Shown: positions 12,301 to 22,984 of the stretch, in pieces
How the letters are laid out: each line of letters opens with the position of its first letter
Position numbering within the stretch: the stretch's first letter is position 1
Assembly: GCA_033675265.1 (NCBI GenBank)
Contig: JAUJYZ010000630.1
Span: forward strand, 455,001-519,000
Direction: 5' to 3'
Origin: Actinostola sp. cb2023
Lineage: Eukaryota > Cnidaria > Anthozoa > Actiniaria > Actinostolidae
DNA: 64,000 nucleotides
Made by a program: the position numbers and the translations under genes
The notes under the pieces: model-generated
What the model was told of the DNA's origin: nothing
Database searches by the model: none
The model's input: the letters and a program-made list of their open reading frames with translations, nothing else

Positions 12301-14710
12301 CCATATTTGTAGATTCTGAGACTGTTCATAAGTGTGCTTGCCTCTAAGTAGTCTCCCTCGCATCCATTCTTAGTTCTGTCACACTCCCGGAACTAATTAT
12401 AACAGATGCGAGGGAGACTAGCCTCTCAGTTACTTTCCCAGAAACCCTTGCACAGTCTCATTTTTGGGTTTGATAATTTGGATTTGAGCAATGGTGTGTA
12501 GTATGGGGCCATTTGGGTAGTTATATAGTCAATCCTGGTCAAAATTTAAAAACTCAAAAAATTTGAAAAAGTGAAATTCAAACCCATAATAAATAAACTC
12601 CTTTGCATCCCCTAGCTCTTTGAAGTACCACCCTCCCCTTTACTCCCTTCTGGGGTTCTATTATTTTATTTTAAAATTTTCACACTTAAATTATACCTCT
12701 TTGAAGAAGGAACTGCACTAGGCTTTCATGACCACATAGACATGTGTAGTAACTGACAAATGGGAAAAAATGAATGGTTAATTAAGACAAGTGAAATTTA
12801 AGCTTGTTTTCATTATTCAGTCTTATTCCTGTATTTCACATAATTCATACCCCGGCTGATTACAGTTATTTGATTTCTTTGTTGTTGGTTTAATTAATTG
12901 CCTTAAAACATATATATATATATATATATATCCACAAGGCTGACCTCTTTAATGCATTCATGTTGTCCTCATTGTCATATTGTGCTGTACTAGCATGCAA
13001 CAGCAATAATGAACAACGTTTCATGCATTCCAATGAGAATTGAAGTGCTTTTGTTTAGTTGCCATAAATGTTCTTTACTACTTACAGTGGAGTACTGTTC
13101 CATTGGTCCCTTACATTGATTTCAACATCTCCTTCTTCAACTATATACCTGAGGATTCAAATCAAATAAAGTATGTCAGCCTAGTTCCAGGCTTTCACTG
13201 ATGAGGGATGTTTTGATGATGTCACCGGCAAGCCCCCACGGGGGGTACTCAGGGATATCAGTGACGGGGAGGTGCGAAGACCTTTTTGGCGGGTACTTTG
13301 AAATTCGCGGCTTGGGACTTTTTGGGGTTAGCAATTTTCTGGTGGACTTTCTTTGATATAAAGATTTTGGCAAGGACTTTTTTTTTGGGTTGATTAAAAT
13401 GATATCCTCGCTCGCATTCTCTTGGTGTTTTTACTTTTTTTACGTGGAGAAAAAATGGACCTTTTTGGGGTTACGTTCTGGGCCGTGGACTTTTTGGGGG
13501 TCTTGTTTTTTGCGTAATTGACTTTTTGGGGGTTAAAAAGTTTGGCCTCATTCGCACCTCCCCGTCACTGATACCCCTGAGTACCCCCCCCCCCCCCCCC
13601 CTGGGGGCAAGCCCTCAGTCCTCAAGCTTTGTGCTCAGATAGGAGATTATATAACACACAGCTGGGAATTAAGGATGGAAGTATGTGTTTCTTCTACAGT
13701 TATTTAAAGTACTTATCACCCTTACATGGATGTTTTAAACATCAATTCAATATAAACTGTTTGGTATGTAATTGTAATTTGAAACTTGATGACTTGGGTT
13801 TGAAATTTCAATATGCAAATCAGGTGACCTCAATAGGTTCATATCACAAAATACTGACCCCGGCCTCCAACTATTCAGCTTTATACTGACCATTGAATCG
13901 ATTTTTAACACAAGCAGACAAACTGAAGCAAACAATGGTGATAGGCACTTAAATGCTTACATTGTATTTCATGTGATGTAAGCCATTGTTATTAATGTCA
14001 AAACCAGACATATATTAAATGTGCTTGGATTGAAATCGAAATTGATTCACGTATGGAATGGGTCATATTTTTTCAACTATATTTAAGGACATTATATTGT
14101 GTGTTTTTATTTTGCATGCTTCAAATCAACTAAAATTAAGTCCCTTCATGCATTGTAGTCTACATACGTCGAATTTGCATAACACTAAATTACAGGCCTG
14201 AGTGATATCTGAATAAAATATTAGTCAGACATCTGCAGAGCTGCTTCGTATACGTATTCTAACGCATTCAGCTCGTGAAGGCATAATTTACTTTCTTGTA
14301 CATTATATCAATGAGCTATTCATGTAGCTGATGACATTTACTAGAATACGCTAGAGTGCACAAAGCATCAATTAGTTCAACGCGTACTCGCTCATATAAC
14401 TTTTGACAGTCCAACCCGCTTTCATTTTTAAAAGCACAGATTCTCTCATTTTGTGATATTTGCAGCGGTAAAATCTCCACAGAATTGTACATATCAAGCT
14501 AGATTTTGAGCGTTAAGTTAACGAAGCACTCGCAGATTAACAACAATCAGTTATAAGCTTATTTCCATGTCGTCATCAGATCTCCACTCGAACATAAACA
14601 CAATAAAACATCACCAAAATATTGTGCAAAAATGACATATTTCGTACCACTCACCTTAACCTCTCCAAATCTCCAATTCTACAGGAGTAAAATAGTTCTT
14701 GGGCAGCCAT
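375..14710 (-). CDS. ABTB1: ABTB1 (ankyrin repeat and BTB/POZ protein 1), 5' eight coding exons
   Basis: ABTB1 (BPOZ) is an ankyrin-BTB protein; BTB proteins of this kind are linked to CUL3 ubiquitin ligases and to eEF1A turnover. Exons on the minus strand: E1 14710-14655, E2 13148-13086, E3 12752-12697, E4 11812-11668, E5 9941-9782, E6 7701-7656, E7 705-589, E8 502-375. All introns are GT-AG and phases run 2,2,1,2,0,1,1,0, giving 257 residues. Diagnostic peptides in order: start MAAQELFYSCRIGDL; ankyrin segments VEINVRDQWNSTPL and YYTCLCGHESLVQFLL; FDGERCVYAALNDRIRGLL (E4); BTB1 DVCFVIHGVKVHAHRAI and MFETKWKGR (E5); WAFKAILQFLYTG (E6); VEDCIILAKQCKL (E7); IKVVSVEPE (E8). These match vertebrate ABTB1 in the same order. 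The second BTB domain must lie beyond position 1. The exons are short while introns 4-6 are filled with tandem arrays. No disabling mutation was seen. Confidence 0.93.
1000..7701 (-). repeat. 50-bp minisatellite made of ABTB1 exon 6 plus GTAG (about 134 copies)
   Basis: On the gene's sense strand each unit is the 46-base exon 6 followed by GTAG, so every copy ends CACAG|GTAG and is preceded by AG. Length divided by 50 gives about 134 units. Two main variants exist: one ending CCTATACACAG (codes LYT) and one ending CCTATAGCCAG (in-frame TAG). Rarer variants include an ATATCACC form and small indels, for example near 1440, 3657, 5555 and 5628. Blocks of variants recur, pointing to higher-order duplication. 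Fifty is not a multiple of three and read-through meets stops, so including several copies would break the frame. Confidence 0.95.
7656..7701 (-). CDS. ABTB1: ABTB1 exon 6, promoter-proximal copy of the repeated exon
   Basis: This 46-base exon begins after a pyrimidine-rich acceptor (ttcttcttttcaattctag, minus strand) and ends at CACAG|GTAGGT. It reads VKPWAFKAILQFLYT plus the first base of a glycine codon. Phase 0 in and phase 1 out fit exon 5 (ends HPM, phase 0) and exon 7 (starts with GT then CGC CTG, giving GRLYVDV). It is the only array copy with a genuine polypyrimidine tract upstream. The last copy (1000-1045) is next to unique intron sequence and differs by Q to H in the QFLYT part. 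Confidence 0.9.
7752..9658. repeat. 21-bp minisatellite (about 85 copies) in ABTB1 intron 5
   Basis: The plus-strand unit is GTGGTGCGTCTTACCGTAATA with variants (GTGATG, AAAAGTG, TACATTG); the 7752-7870 end is degenerate. The unit length is a multiple of three and lacks stops, so long ORFs appear in several frames on both strands. This is an artefact, not coding evidence. On the ABTB1 sense strand each unit reads TTACGGTAAGACG, resembling a 5' splice site (G|GTAAGA). Confidence 0.93.
9979..11190. repeat. (TGAA)n-type tetranucleotide array in ABTB1 intron 4
   Basis: GAATGAAT tracts are interrupted by recurring GGATAAATGAATGAATG and AAAAAATAATG segments, forming a higher-order repeat of roughly 40-70 bases. 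The long minus-strand ORF (SFIH repeats) is a by-product of the period. It lies between ABTB1 exons 4 and 5. Confidence 0.95.
11924..12099. mobile_element. Hairpin MITE in ABTB1 intron 3
   Basis: The ends GAAATAGAAAAC and GTTTTCTATTTC are inverted, and the inner arms (GCAGATTTATAGCA, GGGACTGATCA) recur inverted before 12080. The element is almost wholly palindromic. No target duplication was resolved. Confidence 0.7.
12349..12420. mobile_element. Short inverted-repeat element
   Basis: AGTCTCCCTCGCATC at about 12350 is perfectly inverted at 12405-12419 around a 40-base loop, in ABTB1 intron 3. A similar CTCCCTCG end occurs in the large element at 57,603-59,496. Confidence 0.55.
13233..13607. 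mobile_element. MITE family with G/C homopolymer end
   Basis: The left end GGGGTACTCAGGGATATCAG plus GACGGGGAGGTGCG is inverted at about 13552-13590, followed by a long C run. Internal CTTTTTGG-type repeats are present. It lies in ABTB1 intron 1. A related shorter copy is at 63,160-63,307 in the copine gene, sharing GGGGTACTCAGGGGTATCAG and the blocks around GATATCATTTTTATCAACC and AAGTCCTTGTCAAAATC. The minus-strand ORF here is not a gene. Confidence 0.7.
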
Positions 14711-15143
14711 TTTCTATACATTTGCGTACGAGTTTGCAGCTCAAAATATAACAACTGCAATGTACAAGTCTGTTGATATGTCGATCACCTAGTTTAATTA
14801 TGTCACGATTGTTTACATCGTACTGCGCTTGCGTAGTCGTGAAACCGCTGAGCAAATCTTTCGAAAAGATACTGTGAAGTGCTGTACAGCGAATTTTCGC
14901 TCAAAACTGACTCGCTAGAAGCGGCAGTTTACGTTTATATCGTCAAGCTTAACCTGTTATTAATCAAGACGCCGTTAAAGTTTACTATTTGAAACCAGTT
15001 TCATCTTCGGAGCGTCGCGTCTGTGACTTCGGTGCTGTGGCTGTGGTCAGCGCGTCAGACTGACAGCTGATCGTGAACTAATTCCAGTGCTTTTGAAGTC
15101 ACATATTTATTCTAGCAACTTTGGAAACTCTCTGTACTCGAGT
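14711..15143. promoter_or_regulatory. Bidirectional promoter interval, ABTB1 / SUI1-domain gene
   Basis: The start codon of ABTB1 (minus, 14710) and that of the SUI1-domain gene (plus, 15144) are 433 bases apart and face away from each other, so both promoters and 5' UTRs must fit here. No TATA box is obvious and CpG is higher than in the flanks. This is inferred from gene arrangement. Confidence 0.6.
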
Positions 15144-15647
15144 ATGCCAAAACGAAGTAAAAGACAACAACAAAACGAGGAACACGAGGGAAGGCCACCA
15201 GGACTTACTCTAGCAAGTTTTGTTCAACTTACAGATCTCGATAGCTCACCTGCTACAGAGAGTTCTAATAGTACTACAGATAAAGTTGCTGGATCAAAGA
15301 CCTCAGAGACAAGTTGTGAAACTTTGGCTCAAGAATATGCATGCAGTTTAGAACAGGTCAAAGATAATGTCCAGTCGGAATCGTCATCTTCCAAAACAAC
15401 TTATTCTGTTGGGAAAACCAAGAAAGGCAAGTTGCCTTTATCATGCGAGAATAGATCCAAAGGCAAAAAGGTTACTGTAATAAGCAATGTAACAGGGGAT
15501 GCTAGTGCTCTGTTGCACGAGCTGAAAAAAAGAGCAGGATGTGGTGGAGTTTTACGAGAGGGGACGGTGGAGCTGCAAGGGGATCGAGTACTATTTGTGT
15601 CCAAGTATTTAACAGGGCATCCTTGTTTAAAGTCGTACAAAGGTTGA
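15144..15647 (+). CDS. SUI1/eIF1-domain protein resembling bacterial YciH
   Basis: An intronless ORF of 167 residues begins with ATG at 15144 (A at -3, a good context); the reading frame upstream has no earlier ATG. The N-terminal half is polar and low complexity (MPKRSKRQQQNEEHEGR, then Ser/Thr-rich). The C-terminal about 60 residues form a SUI1 domain: GKKVTVISNV, LLHELKKRAGCGG and EGTVELQGDRV, the pattern of YciH/eIF1 (LKK, GxGG, ELQGD). SUI1 domains act in start-codon selection on the small ribosomal subunit. The domain looks closer to the bacterial-type YciH form than to animal eIF1 or DENR, but that is judged by eye. A poly(A) signal AATAAA lies at 15709-15714. It is head to head with ABTB1. 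Lack of introns could reflect retroposition or transfer, or simply a short gene. Confidence 0.8.
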   Translation: MPKRSKRQQQNEEHEGRPPGLTLASFVQLTDLDSSPATESSNSTTDKVAGSKTSETSCETLAQEYACSLEQVKDNVQSESSSSKTTYSVGKTKKGKLPLSCENRSKGKKVTVISNVTGDASALLHELKKRAGCGGVLREGTVELQGDRVLFVSKYLTGHPCLKSYKG

Positions 15648-15820
15648 TAGGGATGGCTATGATATCATTTCTTAGCAACTTTTATCAGCAACAACAAAAT
15701 TCAAATCAAATAAAGTCAGAGAGTTTATATTGATACTGCAAAGTTGTTTGATGTCCTGCTATACTTGTACTCTGATACTGAAGGATTAGTTATAAAGGTT
15801 CATGTCAGCAGAGTGGCTTT

Positions 15821-16196
15821 GAATCAGTGAGAGGTTGTGGCAATTCTATTTTTTTGAAAAATTTACAATTCAGAATGCTCAGTTTCTCTAAAATTCAGGA
15901 TTTAGGTTTTCCAAGTGGGTCCACCATCTAAATTTTCCCTTACTTTTAGTTGTTTTTCATGATTCACTAGCGTAGGTAAAAAAAGTTAAGTTTATTTTGG
16001 ATAAATTGAATCAGTGAGAGGTTGTGGCAAATCTATTTTTTTTGGAAAAATGTACAATTCAGAACGCTCAGTTTCTCTAAAATTCAGGATTTAGGTTATC
16101 CAAGTGGGTCCACCATCTAAATTTTCCCTTATTTTTAGTTGTTTTTCATGATTGCTAGCATAGGTAAAAAAAGTTAAGTTTATTTTGGATAAATTG
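15821..16196 (+). repeat. Tandem duplication, 187-bp unit x2
   Basis: The segment starting GAATCAGTGAGAGGTTGTGG at 15821 is repeated from 16008 with few differences. It lies just 3' of the SUI1-domain gene. No ORF. Confidence 0.9.
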
Positions 16197-16273
16197 GCAT
16201 GGATATTTCAGTCAGTGTCCTTTGACACATTTCCTAAATCTTCTTAACTGTTTTCAGTCTTTCTACTTTTCTA

Positions 16274-16410
16274 ATAAAAGCAGAAAGCTGAAAAATGTGT
16301 ATCTTTTTTTAGAAATTCCAATAAAAGCAGAAAGCTGAAAAAAGTATACCTTTTTTCAGAAATTCAAACAAAAGTAATAGGCTGGAAAAAAGTGGGCCTT
16401 TTTCAGACAG
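16274..16410 (+). repeat. Three diverged tandem units of about 50 bp
   Basis: AAAAGCAGAAAGCTGAAAAA followed by a T run and AGAAATTC recurs about three times, the last copy degenerate. Confidence 0.75.
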
Positions 16411-16494
16411 TGTATTTATTCTACAGACAGTGTAATCAGTCTTGAAATCTACATGGGATCAATACTTCAGAAATATCATGTTCATGACGACTAC

Positions 16495-16680
16495 CTGAAT
16501 ATATATTACCCGGGGGGAAGTACTCTGGGTTTTTTTCGCGATCGGGTACAATCGCGTGACGAGATTGGATCGGTAGGGGAGTGCCGCAGACACCTCGAAA
16601 CCATGACCCTATCCCAGACCTAAAAATGCGATTTTCCATACCCTATCCCAGACCTAACCTAAAAACGTAATTAAACTGTC
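16495..16680 (+). mobile_element. Interspersed repeat with ACCCTATCCCAGACC motif
   Basis: Begins with a G run and GTACTCTGG and contains ACCCTATCCCAGACCT twice. A second diverged copy is at 57,123-57,310, also starting with a G run. Followed at about 16735-16875 by repeats of TCGCTACTTTCGGG. No coding content. Confidence 0.65.
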
Positions 16681-17069
16681 CGTCAACGTTGTTTCTGCGG
16701 CTGTTTTGTTTGGTGTACTGTATGTTTGTAACAGACTACCGTAAAGTTCCGAAAGTAGCGAGGTCGTTACTTTCGGATTTAGCAACCATAGGTAACTGTT
16801 ACTTTCGGGCCTATTCGGGGGGTCGCTACTTTCGGGTAGTCGCTAATTTCGGGGTGCTAAAATCGCTACTGAACTGAAACAACGAATATTCACAGGATCT
16901 AGAATATTTAATAATGACTATAATTTTGCTTTTGTTACATTTGTTTATGTGTAGCGGTAAATGTTCTGGCTCTTTACGTGCTGTTTACTAGCAAGGTAGC
17001 AAAGGGATTACACGTGACGCGTGATTTGGCCAAAAATGGCGCGTGAATCGTGAAAGACACTTAACAATA

Positions 17070-17213
17070 GAGCAGATTTCGAATGACTGTGAAAAACTTA
17101 CGGCACGGACGTGCCGTGCCGTGACCGTGATGATTTAGGATTTCGAATGAATCCGTGCCGTGACCGTGCCGTGCCGTGCGCCGTGGTTTTTCATAGTCAT
17201 ACGAAATCTGCTC
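17070..17213. mobile_element. MITE with TA target duplication
   Basis: The terminal inverted repeat GAGCAGATTTCG with GACTGTGAAAAAC has its partner GTTTTTCATAGTC with CGAAATCTGCTC, and the element is flanked by TA at 17068-17069 and 17214-17215. The interior is built of CGTGCCGTG repeats. It resembles the TA-flanked MITE in intron 3 of gene copies 1 and 2, which also has CGGCACGG and a similar terminus. Confidence 0.8.
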
Positions 17214-17215
17214 TA

Positions 17216-19420
17216 GAAACAAACCGTGATCCGTGAATTTACAAGAAAGAAGTGCGTGAAATGATTCTTTTGAGTCGTGAATTTACGAAAAATGGCACGT
17301 GAAATCCCCTAGGCCTTTGCTACCCTGTACTAGTGCTGTTTGCCATCTAATTGAGTGTTTTGCACAGAATAGTAAGATATTCTGTCCTGGGTATTGTTAT
17401 TCATGAGATGGTAATGAGATATGGACAATCAATCTGGCCTTCCCCAAGCTGTCACGCCATACACCATTATATGAGATCCCACATACTCCCAAAGTGTCCC
17501 TGAAACCCCCCGATGCAGTTAGGCCACACATAACCTTGTTTTATAGACTTGTTTTATTTCCGTTCTACTCTATACCCTTCCAAACCTTACAAAATATTAT
17601 ATAGGCGTCGTTATTGCCGTCAGAGCGAAGCGTAGATGGCCCCATATGCTATACCAATAGATTTCTAAAATGTTCAGGTGGTTATGCACACCCGCCGGCA
17701 ATAACGTATGACAGCAGACATCACATCACGTATACATCACATCTCTGTCACATTAAACCCATATCAACAAATGAGAATGGCCTGTTCCCACACCTGAAAT
17801 GGACAAGAAACGCTCGCGAAATCAAAACATGTCAAACCACTGAGTGAATAAAATTCAAGAACTGAATCAGAATCTCTATCACGTGTTTACCTCAAAAGCT
17901 ATGAAAAGGAAGCTCAAGTGTCGCAGTTCAATAAGAAGAGAAACACATGACATCATATATGGAACATTTCATGTACTCGTACCATGACAGATGACAGCGG
18001 ATATCACGTGTACATTCATATCGTTAAAGTTAAAATAAATAAATAAATGTGTAAGAGTGCATACCATATATCCACGAAAAAGTACTAACTAAATATTACA
18101 GAATAGCACTAATTGGCCGAAGGGCCCCGCGCTGAGGAATACCGTACGTTCATGGTCACAAAATTGCATAATTCGCACTGCGCAGTCTCGTGCAGCCCAC
18201 ATCACACAAACGAGCACACCCGAACTCCCTACGGTCACCTATCGGAATATCTTCGTATGCCTAACTCCTTACGGCCACCTATCGGGATATGTTCGTATGC
18301 TTCTAGATATTTCGGATCGCAGCCACGCTAAACGTCTGCAACAATGAATCATGCATCAGCTGATCAGAATATTCTGTTCTCACGCTCATTTAGAATAAGT
18401 CCACGTGCCTTTCCATGACAACATGGTTTTAGTGTTTGCTATATATAATAGTTTGACTCTACACCACGCACGTTTTCGTTAAACTTGCCATGCAAAAATA
18501 TACGACGGCGCTTCACTTGGTTGAACCAATTTACTACTAGTATATTATTTAGAGCCTGGTTATCGATACAGACACAAAACCATGGTCATGTGAACATCCT
18601 TTATTCAACCTATCACAGCGCCTGACACGGTAGTGACATATGCACATGAACCATGACATTAACACAACTTCCGGTCTTAAAGTGCTGTATAAAATCCTAC
18701 ATATCCACCTTGTTGTAATAAACTCCATAATTGTATCCCCCAAATGGTGATCCACTCCATAATTGTATCCCCCAAATGGTGATCGACAAGAATCTTTCAC
18801 CATGCTTTGGTATGCAAGCCATCCGCTACCGAGTGGTCTGTATCCCGAAATATAACAGGCAGAATACTCAGGAGAACACCGTGCTACCATGACGCCTTCT
18901 ATAGTAGACCAATTAAGCTCCCCCCAGAACGGGGACCCCATCTATATTCACCCAATTTAAGTTGTCGCTGACCTCACAGAGCGGAGTAGATGAATATCAA
19001 ATTCTGCAGCCTCTAGGAACAGCGAAAAGTTTGATTCCAAACTCGCGATCCATGCTATACTATGCGTAGGCAAAAAACGAAATACAACGGGGTCCCCGAT
19101 CAGGAGGGAGCAACTACAACACGTCCGTGAACGAAGCGTACACAAGCAGCTTAGATAAAAAGCTAACCTGAGTGAGTTACTCGCCCCAACCTGAGATACT
19201 AACCTACATTACATCGACATTACCCTGGAACGGCTAGAGTACGTAAAATGGAGTAGCCAATACCAAATCTGTATATGTATGTAACACCTTGTAAAAACTC
19301 GCAAATCCTATACACCTCCATTCATAAATTTGAAATCGTACCCAGAGTGTTTGCAACCCACACAGGTTATTGTTTATCTTATTCTCATCCAATACTATCA
19401 TGCAGCCTCCTTCAGATCAC
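17216..19420. other. No recognisable gene; small tandem duplications
   Basis: Only short ORFs without family signatures are present. Two direct duplications stand out: a 40-bp unit twice at 18223-18302 and a 32-bp unit twice at 18722-18785. Nothing else could be supported. Confidence 0.6.
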
Positions 19421-19424
19421 ACAA

Positions 19425-20480
19425 GCGCCATTTTCTACATTTCCTGTCACAGCGTGCCTCGAACAAGAGCCAGTACGCGATTTTCTACATTTCCTGTCAC
19501 AGCGTGCCTCGAACACGAGCCAGTAGGTGATTTACTACAGTTTCCAGTGACAGCGTGACTCGATCACGGTCCAGTACGCGATTTTATACATTTCGTTCCA
19601 GTCACAATCTGCTTCGATCACGGCTGGCACCCATTTTTCACATTTCCAGTCACAGTGTGCCTCGATCACGGGCAAGTACATACGTAAATCACTACCTGAA
19701 TTTCTGGTCACCAACGTACCTTTCCGGTCACAGTGTGCCTCGATCACGGGCCACATTCTTGGTCACAGCATGCCTCGATCACGGGCCAGTACACAATTTT
19801 TATCTCTTCGATCACATCGTGCCTCGATCACGGGCCAGTACACAATTTTTATCTCTTCGATCACAGCGTACCTCGATCACGGGACAGTACACAATTTTTT
19901 TTTATCTCTGCCTCGATCACGGGACAGTACACAATTTTTTTTTATCTCTTCGATCACAGCGTGCCTCGATCACGGCCAGTACACAATTTTTTATCTCTTC
20001 GTACACAATTTTTTATCTCTTCGATCACAGCGTGCCTCGATCACGGGACAGTACACAATTTTTTATCTCTTCGATCACAGCGTGCCTCGATCACGGGCCA
20101 GTACACAACACAATTTTTTATCTCTTCGATCACAGCGTGCCTCGATCACGGGGTACACAATTTTTTATCTCTTCGTACACAATTTTTTATCTCTTCGATC
20201 ACAGCGTGCCTCGATCACGGGCCAGTACAATTTTTTATCTCTTCGATCACAGCGTGCCTCGATCACGGGCCAGTACACAATTTTGTATCTCTTCGATCAC
20301 AGCGTGCCTCGATCACGGGCCAGTACACAATTTTTTTATCTCTTCGATCACAGCGTGCCTCGATCACGGGCCAGTACACAATTTTTTATCTCTTCGATCA
20401 CAGCGTGCCTCGATCACGGGCCAGTTACACGACTTTCTACATTTCCAGTCACAGTGTGCCTCGATTATGGGCCAGTACAA
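19425..20480 (+). repeat. 50-bp minisatellite
   Basis: The unit carries CAGCGTGCCTCGATCACGGG, then CCAGTACACAATTTTTTATC and CTCTTCGATCA. The early units (19425-19700) are a divergent form with CATTTCCTGTCA or CATTTCCAGTCA. Long plus-strand ORFs are by-products. Not related in sequence to the ABTB1 exon array. Confidence 0.92.
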
Positions 20481-20519
20481 CATATCCGTTCATAGCGTGC
20501 CTCCATCACCGGTCAGATC

Positions 20520-21075
20520 CGACAAACCATACATTCCGGCTTAGTTAGTACCACGTGCTCCGAGGTCGATCACGGGCCTCTTTCACTGTTCCTCTACGGA
20601 CTAGATCAAGCGGATTCTGGAAATGATCAATACAATTATCGATACACTGTTATTTTCTGCCATTTTCACTGTTATTTACGTGACTATCTTCAGTATACTT
20701 TTTCACGCTGCAGGCTCATCGTAAAGTCCATTCAGAAGTAGGGATTTCATTCAGTCCAAGCTCTCCGTTATTATTTGGCTGTTTTAGTTAGTCGGATTTC
20801 ATTTGCTGTCGAAATTCGAATACATCCTAGGATGTTTCGAAGATCAGTAACCGCTCGACGGGAACCCGCTTATGTCTATGTGCTACGGCGTATATAAAAT
20901 TTCAAGGTCTGTGTAGTGATGAGTGATTTACTTTGTCAGGTAATGACTGAATTACATATTCTCTGGCTGAATTAAGAGCTATCATACCCGGTGCCGGTTT
21001 AATTTGAATGAACTTTTATTTTTCCATTTATTTATTTATTATTTCGTTTCAGTTTCTTAGTTCTACCAATTCTAC
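20520..21075. other. Unique spacer, nothing recognised
   Basis: No ORF with family signal, no inverted repeat and no match to exons 8-11 of the three-copy gene family was found. It marks where homology to the gene family ends on the copy 3 side. Confidence 0.5.
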
Positions 21076-21204
21076 AGTCCGCAGCCCGCAGTCCGCAGCC
21101 CGCAGTCCGCAGCCCGCAGTCCGCAGTCCGCAGTCCGCAGCCCGCAGTCCGCAGCCCGCAGTCCGCAGCCCGCAGTCCGCAGCCCGCAGTCCGCAGCCCG
21201 CGTT
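21076..21204 (+). repeat. 14-bp GC-rich array (CCGCAGCCCGCAGT)n
   Basis: About nine units with one internal irregularity. It sits downstream of the truncated copy 3, beside its intron-7 minisatellite. Confidence 0.93.
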
Positions 21205-21264
21205 TTAACGACAGCCCTCTTGTCATAGTATTACTTATAATAACGCTGTCTATTGTCGTTCCAT

Positions 21265-22112
21265 CTATCATTACCGCGGGTAATGATACAATAGTTTGAC
21301 GTAATTAGTACCAAGCCCGCGGGTAGTGATACAATAGTTTGACGTAATTAGTACCAAGCCCGCGGGTAGTGATACAATAGTTTGACGTAATTAGTATCAA
21401 GCCCGCGGGTAATGGTACAGTAGTTTGACGTAATTAGCACCAAGCCCACGGGTAATGATACGGTAGTATGACGTAATTAGTACCAAGCCCGCGGGTAATG
21501 ATACAATACAATAACTTTTTTGACGTAATTAGTACCAAGCCCGCGGGTAATGGACTACTAATGGTACAGTACTATGACGTAATTAGTAGATGTGTTAATA
21601 CCTGCAATAGCAATATCAATACCCACGGGTAATGATACAATACATTATACAATACAATACAATAGTAACTTTTATTTAAACACGATAATATTTAAAGCTA
21701 AAGCTTGTGGGGTCGTACGGTAGTAGAACATAATTATAAATAATAATACATAACATAATACTATATTTCACGGGTAATGATACGGTAGTATGACGTAATT
21801 AGTACCAAGCCCAGTATGTTTGACGTAATTAGTACCAAGCCCACGGGTAATGGTACAGTAGTATGACGTAATTAGTACCAAGCCCGCGGGTAATGATACG
21901 GTAGTATGACGTAATTAGTACCAAGCCCACGGGTAATGGTACAGTAGTATGACGTAATTAGTACCAAGCCCACGGGTAATGATACGGTAGTATGACGTAA
22001 TTAGTACCAAGCCCGCGGGTAATGATACAATAGTTTGACGTATAATTAGTACCAAGCCCGCGGGTAATGGACTACTAATGGTACAGTAGTATGACGTAAT
22101 TAGTAGATGTGT
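21265..22112 (-). repeat. 43-bp minisatellite in intron 7 of copy 3
   Basis: Unit contains GCCCGCGGGTAATGATAC and TTTGACGTAATTAGTACCAA (plus strand). It is the same family as the arrays at 33,120-33,385 and 44,745-45,235, in the same intron of copies 1 and 2. A middle stretch (about 21590-21780) is degenerate. Copy 3 loses homology to the other copies at its far edge. Confidence 0.92.
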
Positions 22113-22984
22113 TAATACCTGCAATAGCAAGCCCAGCTGCAACCTTGAGAGTTTTGATAAAGCCTCTTGCTATGCTTTTGATTTTGGTGAAACTGATGTT
22201 AAATTTTCTTTTCAGCGTAACCATTTTCTTCTTGAATTTCGTTTGCTGTCTTCCAATCCACTGTCCAAATTTCGTGTTCTTGAAGCCTTTTTGTTTCTTT
22301 TTAGGAGGCTTAAAGTCGGCTTTTAGATCGCTTTCCAGCTGAAGAATTAATAAATAGTAACCGGTTATATTTATCCGCTTTCCCATGTTTGATATCATTG
22401 AAAAAAGTTAACAAAAGCAACATGTAGGTTTGTTTGGATCTTAGAATTGTAGGTTGATATGGATTTAAATCACAAGAAGATATCAATATGAAATTCATAC
22501 TTACAATTCCTACTCTTCGTTGTCTATATCGTTTTCTAGCAAACTTAAACATTTGAAAAGCAGCAGGAATGGCCAGTGTAAGAGCGGGGATGGAAATGGC
22601 CAGAGCATTTCGTAGTTTTGTTCTGTACAGACCATTAACCTTCAGATACGATACTTTTTTCTTCAATTCTTTTTTCTTTTTAGCTAATTTCTGTTGATTA
22701 GCAAAGGGAATTATGATATGTTTTTTTTGTAAGGATATGAAGAGCATTTTGTAAGTATTCATACCTCTATTTCAGTTCTAGCATTATTGCTTGCAACCAA
22801 GACTGCAGGACTGACTTGTCGAAGCATTTTTTCACTATCAGTATCGATTTCATTCAACTTGCATAATATTCTACCAAACATTTCTGATGTGCTCTGAATA
22901 TAATTTTGATCCGCCTCAGCTGCGGTGACAAAAGAGAAAGTATAAGGTGAAGACCATATTACAACTGCGCCATGCAATATTGTA

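Noticed and set aside
13176..13373. 65-residue minus-strand ORF
   Set aside because: Lies within a MITE in ABTB1 intron 1.
15087..15143. N-terminal extension of the SUI1-domain ORF
   Set aside because: The extension begins with GTG, not ATG; the first ATG in frame is at 15144 with a good context.
15401..15640. 79-residue antisense ORF in the SUI1 gene
   Set aside because: Shadow of the plus-strand coding frame.
18549..18941. 130-residue minus-strand ORF
   Set aside because: No recognisable motif, no splice context, and it includes a tandem duplication; treated as chance.
19555..20548. Overlapping 240-330-residue ORFs
   Set aside because: By-products of the 50-bp array; three frames open at once.
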